64,000 bases of DNA. It comes from Cordylochernes scorpioides (Eukaryota; Arthropoda; Arachnida; Pseudoscorpiones; Chernetidae). The notes under the pieces are model-generated. The model was not told where the DNA came from and did no database searches. It was given only the letters and a program-made list of their open reading frames with translations. The position numbers and the translations under genes were made by a program. Location of the stretch: the NCBI GenBank assembly GCA_030710605.1, contig CP092871.1, forward strand, positions 69,026,377-69,090,376, written 5' to 3'. Each line of letters starts with the position of its first letter. Position 1 is the first letter of the stretch. Shown here one piece after another: positions 54,460 through 64,000 of this stretch.

Positions 54460-55020
54460 TTGGACTGAATAGTACAGCCAATAACCTCTATAGAATAAAT
54501 GGGCTATAGAAGGGAAAAACGTTTATCTTCAAAGGGGGTGGATATCATTTTATGTATGACACTCAGACACAGTATTAGATCAAAAAAACTTCAAAGTTGA
54601 CAATAATAAACTTGAAAAAAAGGAAAGTATCCCAAAGATATCAATAGCTCCATTTATAGGGATGATAACACGTCTAAAACAATCGTAACGCTCTAAAACA
54701 AACCTTGTTCAGCCAACTCGAAAGCAATGTCCCAAGCTACCAATAGGGTCATTTCTAAGAGATAATAATAGTTATAAAACAATCAACGATCTAGTTCAAA
54801 CCTTGTTCATCGAAGTCGAAAATAAAATTTACAAAAAAAGTGATAACTCCAGAGGGAAAAGGTTCTGAAGGAAATTTCGGCAGTGGCACATTCTGCCCCA
54901 GATTCTGGAGGCCAGATGATTATGTCTCCGGATCTTCCCTGAATGGGGTTAGTTAGTCCTGGCAGCTAGGATTTAGGCTTAATGGATCCTGGGGATGCCT
55001 GGGTAGAGGGAAATATGGTA
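54460..55020. other. No gene assigned
   Basis: Low-complexity to mid-complexity sequence. About 54890-55010 is G+C-richer and may be the start of the unit that follows in tandem. Confidence 0.4.
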
Positions 55021-55029
55021 CCTTCTTTA

Positions 55030-55800
55030 GACATCTTCCTTAGGTATCCTGTGGAAAAGAGAAATTGATTTAAGATTTATGAACAGAAATTGAAACATTT
55101 TTCAACATTTTCCTTAGGAATCCTGTAAAAAAGAGAAATTTATTTAATATTTATGTACAGAAATTGAAACATTCTTCGACATCTCTTCCTTAGTTATCCT
55201 GTGAAAAAGAGAAATTGATTTAAGATTTATGAACAAAAATTGAAACATTCTTTCAACATCTCTTCCTTAGGTATCCTGTGAAAAAGGTGGAATTGATTTA
55301 AGATTTATGAACAGAAATTGAAAATATCTTTAACATATTCCTTATAAATTCTGTGAAAAAGATAAATTGATTTAAGAAATATGAACAGAAATATTTTTCC
55401 AACGTTTCCTTAGGTAAAACGGCATTTAAAGATCATCCCGCATGAGTTTCTTTTCAACGAAAAATCAAAATTTATTTTAAGGAGAAATATCGATTATTTC
55501 TAACCTTAAGGATAGGTATGAAAGGATGAATTGTGAAGAGTAATGATAAACGGAAAAATAAAAGTGTCCAGGGATGGATATTGTATTATAAATTTCCTTA
55601 GGTATTCTGTAAAAAAGAGGAATTGATTTAGGATTTTTTAACAGAAATTGAAACATTTTTCAACATCTTCCTTAGGTATTCTGTGAAAGAGTGAAATTGG
55701 TTTACGATATTTCTGAACAGAAATTCAAACATTTTCTTCAACATCTTCCTTAGATATCCTGTAAATTAAAGAAATTGATTTAAGATTTATGAACAGGAAT
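55030..55800. repeat. Degenerate tandem array, ~75-bp unit
   Basis: CTTCCTTAGGTATCCTGTGA or a near form recurs at about 55035, 55111, 55185, 55261, 55339, 55406, then after a break 55594, 55668 and 55747. Each is followed by AAATTGATTTAAGATTTATG. The break (55430-55590) is unrelated sequence. Non-coding. Confidence 0.82.
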
Positions 55801-56460
55801 TGAATGTTGGTTCCAAATGGTTTGAAATTATTGATGATTATAGGATTTATGTTCGTTTTACTTTCCCTTTTTTGAAATAGGATATTTTGCTTCTCTCTCT
55901 CTCTCTGTCGGCCTCCATCCCAAGGCAATGAAGCTAACCAGTATAGCGAAGGCTACCATCTACAAGAACCATCTTGGTCTTGAGGTGGGTAACACCAGCC
56001 AACACCTAGACCTGCCCACTCTGTGGGAGAGAACTCTTGCAGTCCATCGGTGGCGGAATCTTTCCCGCGGTGGGCGCTACCAATGAAGACTGTATATATT
56101 TTATATATATTTATATTTCTCAATTATTTATAGCTATTTAATCATATATTTATCATTATATAATCATATTTATTCATATTTATATTTATTATGTATTTAA
56201 CCTAATATAATTTTATATGGACATTTTAATAAATCAGTTTCAATATCAATCTCTCTCTCTCTCTCTGGAAAGAGAATGTTTGAAAGAAATGATTCCTCTC
56301 TCTAGTTGTCTTAATCTGTTGCTAGCGCGGTCAACAAGATCTTCCTCTGTCATTAATATAGCGCTAGCACATTATTGACCTTTCAATACCTCGATAAACA
56401 CATTTTGATGAGGAATATTCAAATTATCAAAAGCTTAAAAAAAATACGAAGGACTTTTAC

Positions 56461-56653
56461 TTTAGAAAGAGGGGATCATATATCGCCGCAACTCTTTTTT
56501 ATTAACACGATTAAAGGAAGCTTTCGGGAAAGCCCTTCTTCAGCTAACTATAGTGTACAATATAGTTAGCTGAAGAAGGGCTTGCCCGAAAGCTTCCTTT
56601 AATCGCGTTAATAAAAAAAGAGTTGCGGCGATATATGATCCCCTCTTTCTAAA
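56461..56653. repeat. Near-perfect 92-bp inverted repeat with class B cores
   Basis: Arms 56461-56552 and 56561-56653 are complementary apart from two or three changes, with an 8-base centre GTGTACAA. Each arm, read outward from the centre, has CTGAAGA, then A plus a GGG/CCC stem, GAAA and GCTT (right arm plus strand 56570-56595; left arm minus strand 56543-56518). Both conserved boxes are intact, but stem I is weak. Confidence 0.85.
56570..56597 (+). ncRNA. Hammerhead-like core, class B, intact boxes
   Basis: CTGAAGA (56570-56576), A77, stem GGG-CTTG-CCC (56578-56587), GAAA (56588-56591), G-CUU with cleavage after 56595. CUGANGA and GAAA are both satisfied. Upstream GTTAG and downstream CCTTT give only one stem I pair, so this may be a relic or may need a partner copy. 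Confidence 0.5.
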
Positions 56654-56780
56654 TTGTCGAAATCCGCAATCCGTTTACCATGACTTTTACTTTACTTGTG
56701 TAAGGCTGTTACATTTGTACAGTTTTCTTTAATAACCAACTCTATTAGCAAACACAATGTATTCCTATTTTTCTAACAAC

Positions 56781-56819
56781 GTATTCATGAGGAATCCATA
56801 GCCCGAAACCATGGTATAC
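56781..56819 (+). ncRNA. Hammerhead relative of the 30.4-kb ribozyme
   Basis: Stem I GTA/TAC, TTCATGA where CTGATGA is expected, a stem II start GG closing CC, GAAA (56805-56808), then CC-AT-GG, U and A. GAAACCATGG and the spacing match 30367-30408 exactly. The broken CTGA box predicts inactivity. Confidence 0.55.
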
Positions 56820-56944
56820 AGGTTATTGACCTTTGAAGGAATTTGTCTAAACTGGTGTTACTCGAGCACATGGTAATGCATCGTATTGTGTGTTTACTGT
56901 TTGCATTGGTTTGATGAATATTTGCAAACCAAATGGTCATTTTT

Positions 56945-57040
56945 GCTAATACAAAAAACAACAACAATGCTTTATTAAGACATTTTAGTCTTATACAGAT
57001 TCTCCAAGCAAAAATCTAGGGTACATGCAGGAAAAAAGTA
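56945..57040 (-). mobile_element. Non-LTR 3' end, family L2/L3, minus strand
   Basis: Minus strand: GGAGAATCTGTATAAGAC, hairpin TAAGAC/GTCTTA, AATAAAGCATTG and a (TTG)n tail at 56951-56967. The body is truncated at about 57040. Confidence 0.6.
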
Positions 57041-57752
57041 ATATTATCTTAATGGTAATATGATATTTATATACAGGAAAAATTATATAAAGACAATCAA
57101 GCTAATAGATTAGTCTGGGAAATTGGAGGAAAAGAAATTTATTATACATGGATTTACCACGGATTCTCTGCAAATGAAAGTAAAAAAGCAAAAGCTAATC
57201 TCAATCAATATTGAGATAATGAAATTTAAACATTATTATTATGACAATTGGGCTCATAAACATATTTGAAAGGATAAATCCGAGGAAAAGAAATAAGATA
57301 CAAAATAATGGAAAAAAAACACTGGAATTTGCATATGATACATGCACTAAGATTTTTCGTCTTAATAAAATAATTTCTCAGCTGCTGAATGAAGTTTATA
57401 AGAATTTGAAGCGTAGCTTTTTTTTTGTTCATTTTCGCTAATAGCCTGTATCTAAAATATACCTCAGAGAGGTTGTGTTTGTTCTTACTTCTCATTTTAT
57501 AAATATGTTTTTATCTCATTAGGTCTACTCAGGGAATTCATGCTTAAGGCCAATTGTCTTAATATAGTCTTTGTGTATACATCCCCATTAAACTATTAGG
57601 ATGGGAAAATAAGCTATGAAAACCGATCAAGCATAACAGTATTCCTTCTTCTACATTAATTATTATTATTATTAATACCAGCTACTGACGAGGGAAATGG
57701 CTCAAACCGAAAAAAATACCCGTAAAAGTAGTGCCGATAGTCTTAAAATGGG

Positions 57753-58395
57753 ATGGAATAGTAACCAACAACAACAACAACAACAATAGCCTTTATTGGG
57801 CACACGTGCCATACAGGATTCTCCCTATAGAACAGAATAAATAAATAACAAATTAGCATCGTAGTTATATACAAGTATTGGGTATTGGCCTCGACCAATT
57901 ATCGAGTTGGATCCGGTGTCTGTGCTAAATATTTTGATTGAGCTGATTTCCAGTATTTATAAAAAGCGAATGCAAAGGGTCTGGATTTTACGACTTTTGC
58001 CATTAAAACATAAGGCGAATTGCTATTATAGCCGGTCTCTTGACGAAGAATTTCTCTTTCTTCTTCCATTGCCGTACAGTAGAACATGTAGTGTGGAAAA
58101 TCGAGACTAAATTCACCGTTGCATAAGGTGCATTTTATGGTCTTAGTTTTCAATAGTGAAACATGATTAATTCTCTGTACTACAAAAAGGCTTCTTACTT
58201 GTACAATGATTCTCTTTAAGGTTAGGGGGATATTGTCATTCAGATAGCATTCCATTGTAGGTGATGAATGAAAGTATTTATAGTGAGAGTAGAGTACTGA
58301 TTTTCTTATTCTTACATAATCCAGCTGCAAGGACTGATCGGTTGCCGTTCTAATAATTAGGGGGATGTATCTTTGTAGAATGGAATAGTAACCAA
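57753..58395 (-). pseudogene. 5'-truncated non-LTR retrotransposon with 16-bp TSD
   Basis: The insert 57769-58379 is bounded by the direct repeat ATGGAATAGTAACCAA (57753-57768 and 58380-58395). On the minus strand it encodes the end of a polyprotein, stop at about 57899, with the terminal motif CTLCNGEFSLDFPHYMFYC (C-x2-C...H...C). The 3' UTR holds the hairpin GGCAC/GTGCC (57799-57810), AATAAAGG and a (TTG)n tail. The open frame runs back to the insertion boundary, so decay is slight and truncation happened on insertion. Confidence 0.9.
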
Positions 58396-58457
58396 ATATA
58401 ATAAACAATATAGAAAGGAAATAAACATAAAAAAGGGACTTCGCATATATTCAATCC

Positions 58458-58832
58458 TTGGTACTAAAAAAGACTATGAAAATTATCTCAAAAGAAAAGA
58501 AGAATGAACCTCACGATAAGTTAAAGAGAAATAAAGAAATGGAAGCCATGGATAGATTGTTGGAACGATGTAGGGAGCTGGCGTGTGAAGACGAGGAAGG
58601 TGGAACACCGGACATGGAGCACAGGGATACAACGACCATAGAAGAGATCCAGGAGAACGACCTAGAGCAGATGACAGGAGACCTGACAGACAAGAATGGA
58701 TCAAGGACAGGGGACATTTTATCGAGGAACCACCAGGAGAGGCCATAGAAAGACTGCTGGAGAGCTACAGGACATCAGGGGACCATATCTGCGAGGGCCA
58801 TAGCACTGACCAGGAGTCAAGATAACAAATGT
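58458..58832 (+). pseudogene. Unidentified charged ORF with frameshift
   Basis: An ATG-initiated frame of 96 codons rich in E, D, K and R (MDRLLERCRELACEDEEGG) ends at 58748. From about 58712 a second frame continues with similar composition (EEPPGEAIERLLESYRTSG) to a stop near 58829. Together they look like one reading frame broken by a single shift. AATAAA follows at about 58878. Family unknown; a retroelement Gag-like or ORF1 tail is possible. Confidence 0.45.
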
Positions 58833-59052
58833 AAATATCTTTGCTTACTTTTACAGTTATTATTTATTGAAGTTGTAAATAAAATTATATAAATAGACTG
58901 ACCATTCGTTATACTTTTTAGAGAAAAACTTATGACCTTTTTGAAAAATAAAGTTATATTATTGTTATTACTTTGAAGATCATTTGTTGGTTGGAAGTTT
59001 GTTCGTAAAAATATATGGCTGTAATAGGCGGCGTTTTATTCTTTTATATTTG

Positions 59053-59095
59053 TTCTCCTGAAGAAGAGCAGAGATTCCTGAAAGCTTGAGACTGC
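59053..59095 (+). ncRNA. Hammerhead ribozyme copy, class B, intact boxes
   Basis: Stem I TCTC/GAGA (59054-59057 and 59088-59091), CTGAAGA (59058-59064), stem II starting AG and closing CT around 11 bases, GAAA (59080-59083), G-CUU, cleavage after 59087. All core boxes fit CUGANGA/GAAA/UH. Stem II has only two closing pairs. Best class B candidate for activity. Confidence 0.6.
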
Positions 59096-59344
59096 TTTAA
59101 TAAAATAAAAAGAAACTCATCCCCAGAAACCTTTTAAATTATTTAATTAATGTCTAAGAGATTTAAATCAATTGATATAGTTACATTAACCAATTTGTTT
59201 ATTTAACTCGCTGTAGGTTTCCTCAGGGGAATGATTACCTTGAATTTAGGAATAAAAAAATACTCATTCACCTAAGGAGAATGATAGCGAGTCACTGAAA
59301 CATCGGAAAAGTAATAAAAAAGCTGGTTGATATGTTTTTTTTTC

Positions 59345-59640
59345 CTTATCCTTTTATTAGTCTAAATTAGAGAAGATCTTGGATGTCGTGCTCATAAAGA
59401 AGTTCAAGAACTCTTCTTGATTCTCTGTACAGGGATCCTTTGTCCTTTCCAATACAATTTAGTATATATTGGGGAGTGGCCTCTTCGGTTTTGCACCTAG
59501 TGCACATGGGGAAGCCTTTGGCTCCCTCTTTAAAGTCTAGAGGGCGCAGGTGACCAGATTTCCATCTGGCCAACTGTGTCGACTTCCTTCTGTTTATTTG
59601 GAAGGTCTGTTTAAGGTTGATGGTTGATATGTAATCTTAA
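59345..59640 (-). pseudogene. Non-LTR polyprotein C-terminal fragment
   Basis: Minus strand from about 59630 to a stop at 59367: TFQINRRKSTQLARWKSGHL, then LDFKEGAKGFPMCTRCKTEE and ATPQYILNC. This is the conserved end of the RNase H region followed by a CCHC-like motif (C-x2-C, then Y where H is usual, then C). 5'-truncated. No tail hairpin of the L2 type is seen. Confidence 0.7.
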
Positions 59641-59951
59641 TTCTTATTCCACTTCCTTAAGTTTATTACATAAATGTATTATTATCCAAATTACGTTAGA
59701 CAATCTCTTATACTCATTCTCAATAGAGTCTATATTTATATATTTACTAGACGAATGGCCCGGGCAACGCCCGGGTTTTACCCGAGTGCGAATATATTTT
59801 AAAAACGTTTTAATTCAAATACTATTCGTTACAATTATAAATTGGCACCATGGATGTCACTCTTGTGAAACGTCCCGTTCCAAACTGTGTGTTTTTAAAA
59901 TGTTTTAACTATATATAATATAACGGTATAATAACGGTATAAAGAAATAAT

Positions 59952-60022
59952 GAGCCTATAGCCTAGTGGTCATGGCATCTGCCCGGTAAGCGGAAGGTCG
60001 TGGGTTCGATTCCCATCCCTTG
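59952..60022 (+). repeat. tRNA-Thr-like SINE head
   Basis: A-box-like TAGCCTAGTGGTCATGG, an anticodon arm TCTGC-CCGGTAA-GCGGA that would present GGT (Thr), and a perfect B-box GGTTCGATTCC (60003-60013). The acceptor ends do not pair and position 33 is C, so this is not a working tRNA gene. Its 3' half is duplicated at 60105-60152. The ACTAG 3' end follows each copy at a similar distance. Confidence 0.75.
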
Positions 60023-60295
60023 ACACTTTTTTTATTTTATCCATTCTGACCAAAATCTATCCGTGAACTTCACACAGACAATATAAGGCAATTATATAAG
60101 TAGACTGCCCGGTAAGCGGAAGGTCGTGGGTTCGATTCCCATCCCTTGACACTTTTTTTATTTTATCCATTCTGACCAAAATCTATCCGTGAATTTCACA
60201 CAGTGAACTTCACACAGACAGAATAAGGCAATTATATAAGTAGATCTTCATCTTGTCTACACCTTGTATACATCTTGCTTCCTAGGGTTGCCTAG

Positions 60296-61830
60296 AGTGG
60301 CCGCTATAGACAGGGTGGTCTGTATAGACAGGTGGATGTATCACACAGCTGATAACAGGGTTGTCTAGAGTGGTCGCTATAGACAGGGTGGTCTGTATAG
60401 ACAGGTGTATGTATCACACTGCTGATAACAGGGTTGCCTAAAGTGACCGCTATAGACAGGGTGGTCTGTATAGACAGGTGAATGTAACACACTGATGATA
60501 ACAGGGTTGCCTAAAGTGACCGCTATAGACAGGGTGGTCTGTATAAACAGGTGGATGTATCACACAGCTGATAACAGGGTTGTCTAGAGTAGCCGCTATA
60601 GACAGGTGTATGTATCACACAGCTGATAACAGGGTTATCTAGAATGGCCGCTATATACAGGGTGGTCTGTATAGACAGGTGGATGTATCACACAGCTGAT
60701 AACAGGGTTGTCTAGAGTGGTCGCTATAGACAGGGTGGTCTGTATAGACAGGTGTATGTATCACACAGCTGATAACAGGGTTGTCTAGAGTGGCCGCTAT
60801 AGACAGAGTTGTCTGTATAGACAGGTGGATGTAACACACTGCTGATAACAGGGTTGTCTAGAGTGGTCGCTATAGACAGGGTGGTCTGTATAGACAGGTG
60901 TATGTATCACACTGCTGATAACAGGGTTGCCTAAAGTGACCGCTATAGACAGGGTGGTCTGTATAGACAGGTGAATGTAACACACTGATGATAACAGGGT
61001 TGCCTAAAGTGACCGCTATAGACAGGGTGGTCTGTATAGACAGGTGGATGTATCACACAGCTGATAACAGGGTTGTCTAGAGTGGCCGCTATAGACAGGT
61101 GTATGTATCACACAGCTGATAACAGGGTTATCTAGAATGGCCGCTATATACAGGGTGGTCTGTATAGACAGGTGGATGTATCACACAGCTGATAACAGGG
61201 TTGTCTAGAGTGGTCGCTATAGACAGGGTGGTCTGTATAGACAGGTGTATGTATCACACAGCTGATAACAGGGTTGTCTAGAGTGGCCGCTATAGACAGA
61301 GTGGTCTGTATAGACAGGTGGATGTAACACACTGCTGATAACAGGGGTGTCTAGAGTGGCCGCTATAGACAGGGTGGTCTGTATAGACAGGTGGATGTAA
61401 CACACTGCTGATAACAGGGTTGTCTAGAATGGCCTCTATAGACAGGTGTATGTATCACACAGCTGATAACAGGGTTGTCTAGAGTGGACGCTGTATACAG
61501 GGTGGCCTGTACAGACAGGTGGATGTATCACACAGCTGAAAACAGGGTTGTCTAGAGTGGCCGCTATAGACAGGATGGTATGTATAGACAGGTGGATGTA
61601 TCACTGCTGATAACAGGGTTGCCTAAAGTGACCGCTATAGACAGGGTGGTCTGTATAGACAGGTGAATGTAACACACTGATGATAACAGGGTTGCCTAAA
61701 GTGACCGCTATAGACAGGGTGGTCTGTATAGACAGGTGGATGTAGCACACTGCTGATAACAGGGTTGTCTAGAATGGCCGCTATAGACAGGTGTATGTAT
61801 CACACAGCTGATAACAGGGTTGTCTAGAGG
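60296..61830. repeat. 73-bp satellite array, about 21 units
   Basis: Units contain GTGGCCGCTATAGACAGG, GTGGTCTGTATAGACAGGTG and ACAGCTGATAACAGGGTTG. A 493-bp higher-order repeat is visible: 60304-60492 corresponds to 60797-60985 and 60651-60839 to 61144-61332. It arises from seven units, one of which lacks about 18 bp. The short ORFs are periodicity artefacts. Confidence 0.92.
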
Positions 61831-62039
61831 GGGGCAGGGAGGTCACGTGTTCGCCGGCAGCCAATGGGCGCGCATTCTATCCGTGAACCTCAGACAGTGA
61901 ACTTCAGACAGACAGAATAAGGCAATTATATAAGTAGATGGGAGGGTGATATTTATAACCGAAAACACTTCTTATTTTATAAATATATCAAAATAGTGTT
62001 TTTACTCAAATACATGTTGAGTGATAGGTGTCACAACGC

Positions 62040-62250
62040 CATTTTGGGAAATGCTGACAAATAATCAAGGTAGATAGCGATTGTATTATACTGTAAGTAT
62101 ACCAGATGTTGTCTACACATGTAGGAATCAGTTGAACGTATACACTTGCAAGATGTTAGAACCGCGGTTGTCTACATATACTCCCTGGTGATGATTGGGG
62201 AATTCTGTAAGTATCGGGGACCATGGAAAATGGACAGCCTACATCATTCC
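62040..62250 (-). mobile_element. SINE family S, decayed minus copy
   Basis: ACTGTAAGTATACCAGATGTT, GTCTACACATGTAGGAATCA and ACACTTGCAAGATG follow the family order in the minus direction. The tRNA head is not recognisable. Confidence 0.5.
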
Positions 62251-62399
62251 TCTACCAAAACTCTCGATGTTAAATACAGAGTGAACTTTCGAAAAGAGTT
62301 AAAATGAAATATGTTGTGGATCAGCATATTTATCTCTTGTATAGTCACTATTTGTGTAGTTATTAATTATGCTTTAGAAAATATAAATAGCATTGTGAG

Positions 62400-62720
62400 T
62401 TTTAGAGTGGCATCCGGGCAGTTGGCGTTCTTTTTTACGCGTCAGGAGCCTGGGTTATCCTGACTGGCAGTAGAGCAATACATTAAGTTAGTCTTGTATT
62501 TAGGAGATGCTCCCATGGACGCTATCTTCCCTTGTAACCGATCAACTTCCCAGATAATCCCGAATTCGTCGCCGCTTTGCGGTGTCTTCGTCGTGTCTCT
62601 CCAATCACCAACACGACTGCATGGGCAAATATGGCTTTTATTGCCAACACAAGATAAGGTACAAGACTGACTCAACGTACTACTGAACTGTCACTCTAAA
62701 ACTGACAACGGTATTTAAAT
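62400..62720 (-). other. Possible LTR-element 5' end fragment
   Basis: The minus strand has AATAAAAGCCATATTTGCCC, then GGAGAGACACGACGAAGACA and GGCGACGAATTCGGGATTAT. A poly(A) signal followed by a TGG/GGCGACGA-like stretch recalls an LTR R-U5 and leader. No second LTR or TG...CA boundary was found, so this is tentative. The 77-codon ORF here has no recognised domain. Confidence 0.25.
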
Positions 62721-63325
62721 ATTCTAAAAGTATAATTAATAACTATGCAAAATAGTGTAGATACACAAGATAAATATGCTAATACATAATAAAATACCTC
62801 AACGATTCGTCACTGTTCAGAAGAAGAAAAAGGATAAGAAAGGGGGAATAGGGAAGTTATTGTAAAGATCGGTAAGTTACTTTAAGGGATTTAATATCTC
62901 TTAATTCCCACCAGCCCCTGGGGGAGAGGTGTGGGGGTCAGAATGAGGTCAGACCGCTGTCCTGCAGGAAATACATCTCCAGCCACCATACAGTATGATC
63001 GATAATTCAACCTCCCCACAAACTTCTGGAGAATCTTACGTAAAACCATTTTCTTCCTAATCGATTACTTTTTAGACACCTTTGTTATTAAAGATCCTGT
63101 AATTTTGTGAAAAAATGAAATATTAGGAAGGAATTTTGAAAGAATTTGATTCGTAAATTGGCATTTTTCTTATGATGTGTTACAAAATGAAGTGTAAAGA
63201 TTTTTAGGAAGTCTGTGTCGTGTGTGTTTCGAATATAATGAATTTAGCTAGCGCATAAGCAGTGCTTATATAATTCACCCAAAATATTTTATGAATTTTT
63301 ATAAAGAAATAACACTAAAATACAT
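62720..63325. other. No gene assigned
   Basis: About 62880-63030 is G+C-richer. No ORF of note and no repeat match. Confidence 0.4.
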
Positions 63326-63330
63326 AAAAT

Positions 63331-63560
63331 ACAACAAAAATTTTAATTAAGACATTTTGGTTTTATAAAGATTCTCCTAGTAGAAGAGGGTATAAACAAG
63401 AATAACAGTAATAGTAAAGATAATCAGCAATGTTATTTACAATGTATCAAATAGTGTGAAAGAAGAAAAAAGGGCTTGGTATAAACTTATATACAAGCAA
63501 GCGAGAACAAGCAGTTCCTTTTCTTAAAGAACAATAATTAGTAGCATTGACAGAAATTTA
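63331..63560 (-). mobile_element. Non-LTR 3' end, family L3, minus strand
   Basis: It matches 5955-6135 in inverse: GCAAGCGAGAACAAGCAGTT, AAGGGCTTGGTATA, TACAATGTATCAAATAGTGT, then AGAATCTTTATAAAACC, a decayed hairpin and a TTTTTGTTG terminus. Non-coding. Confidence 0.6.
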
Positions 63561-63564
63561 GATT

Positions 63565-64000
63565 AGTACGAGTGAAAAAGGAATAAACAACAATGTATTA
63601 TATATAATTATCAGACATCTATACAGTTTCATACATGGATGGATCAAGGGTAGAGGGTTATCTAAAGTCGGAATATAAAGTCTTAGAGGGTTAATAAATG
63701 CGTTCATTCACCCAACAAAATTGGGGAACATGCATTATATATGCGACATAGATTGGAATTGGATTGGAATCATATTGAGATATTTCAAAGGAATATAGAA
63801 TTATAAAATAAATATTATTTTTAGAGGGATGGGTATCTAGAGAAATGGGGACAAGAACTATAAATATATTTGAAGATATTCCGCAACAATTAGCTTCATT
63901 TTTAAATTCAAAAAGTTGTTAAAAACTAGATATAAATTGTACATAATAGGTAGAAATTTATAAACTAACATGTAATATTTGTGATTATTATCATTATATT
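63565..64000. other. AT-rich end of window
   Basis: No ORF or repeat family recognised. Confidence 0.5.

Larger units (their letters stand above)
59756..61939 (+). mobile_element. ACTAG-type composite element with 73-bp satellite, copy 2
   Basis: The 5' end ACTAGACGAATGGCCCGGGC and the next 50 bp are identical to 24511-24575. Then follow a unique part, a tRNA-Thr-like head, two copies of the 3'-end segment (60055-60103 and about 60180-60244), a satellite array (60296-61830) and a third 3' end (61877-61939, AAGGCAATTATATAAGTAGAT). The repeated ends suggest nested insertion or template switching among related elements. No ORF. Confidence 0.8.

Noticed and set aside
59952..60022. Functional tRNA-Thr gene
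   Set aside because: Acceptor ends do not pair, base 33 is not T, and the segment is part of a repeated SINE-like element.
60304..61405. Several 62-codon minus-strand ORFs
   Set aside because: Periodicity artefacts of the 73-bp satellite.

Overview
This is a 64 kb window of AT-rich eukaryotic nuclear DNA from an animal, most likely an arthropod and quite possibly a spider or other chelicerate. The lineage is inferred from element types: mariner transposons, non-LTR retrotransposon tails with RNase-H/CCHC motifs, Penelope-like remnants and tRNA-derived SINEs. There is no prokaryotic gene organisation. Almost every line of sequence is intergenic or intronic repeat. The only host-gene signal I would defend is one small minus-strand first coding exon (42275-42344) with a signal-peptide-like start and a strong splice donor.

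Layout. 1-6200: AT-rich DNA with a hairpin minisatellite, an ACTAG-type element and small palindromic MITEs. 6589-7844: a 5'-truncated non-LTR element whose 3' end is repeated nine times in tandem, all inside one 12-bp target duplication. 8.0-14.3 kb: a hAT MITE, SINEs and tandem arrays. 16308-19399: a young Ty3/Gypsy-like LTR element (LTRs almost identical, 4-bp target duplication) with one 555-codon ORF fusing Gag, protease and the integrase C-terminus; reverse transcriptase, RNase H and the integrase core are absent. 20-25.5 kb: a 92-bp tandem array, MITEs and a 73-bp satellite. 27431-28956: a mariner with perfect TIRs nested in a MITE. 30.2 kb: a repeat with a complete hammerhead-ribozyme consensus. 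31-37 kb: very AT-rich and featureless, then a U6 snRNA fragment with its own target duplication. 38-45.6 kb: SINEs, hammerhead-bearing repeats, the candidate exon and a decayed Penelope-like RT plus GIY-YIG endonuclease. 46-59 kb: MITEs, a second mariner, a 131-bp tandem repeat, several hammerheads and non-LTR tails. 59756-61939: a composite element with a tRNA-Thr-like promoter and a second 73-bp satellite array.

The most interesting pattern is the number of type-I hammerhead ribozyme cores with very short stem III, belonging to at least four repeat families, together with Penelope-like protein remnants. In Penelope-like elements such ribozymes lie in the terminal repeats. Here the families differ in stem sequence but keep the pairing. 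Other strong observations are the retrotransposed LINE-tail multimer, the Gag-Pro-INc non-autonomous LTR element, the satellite-carrying ACTAG elements and a conserved hairpin at the 3' end of a non-LTR family.
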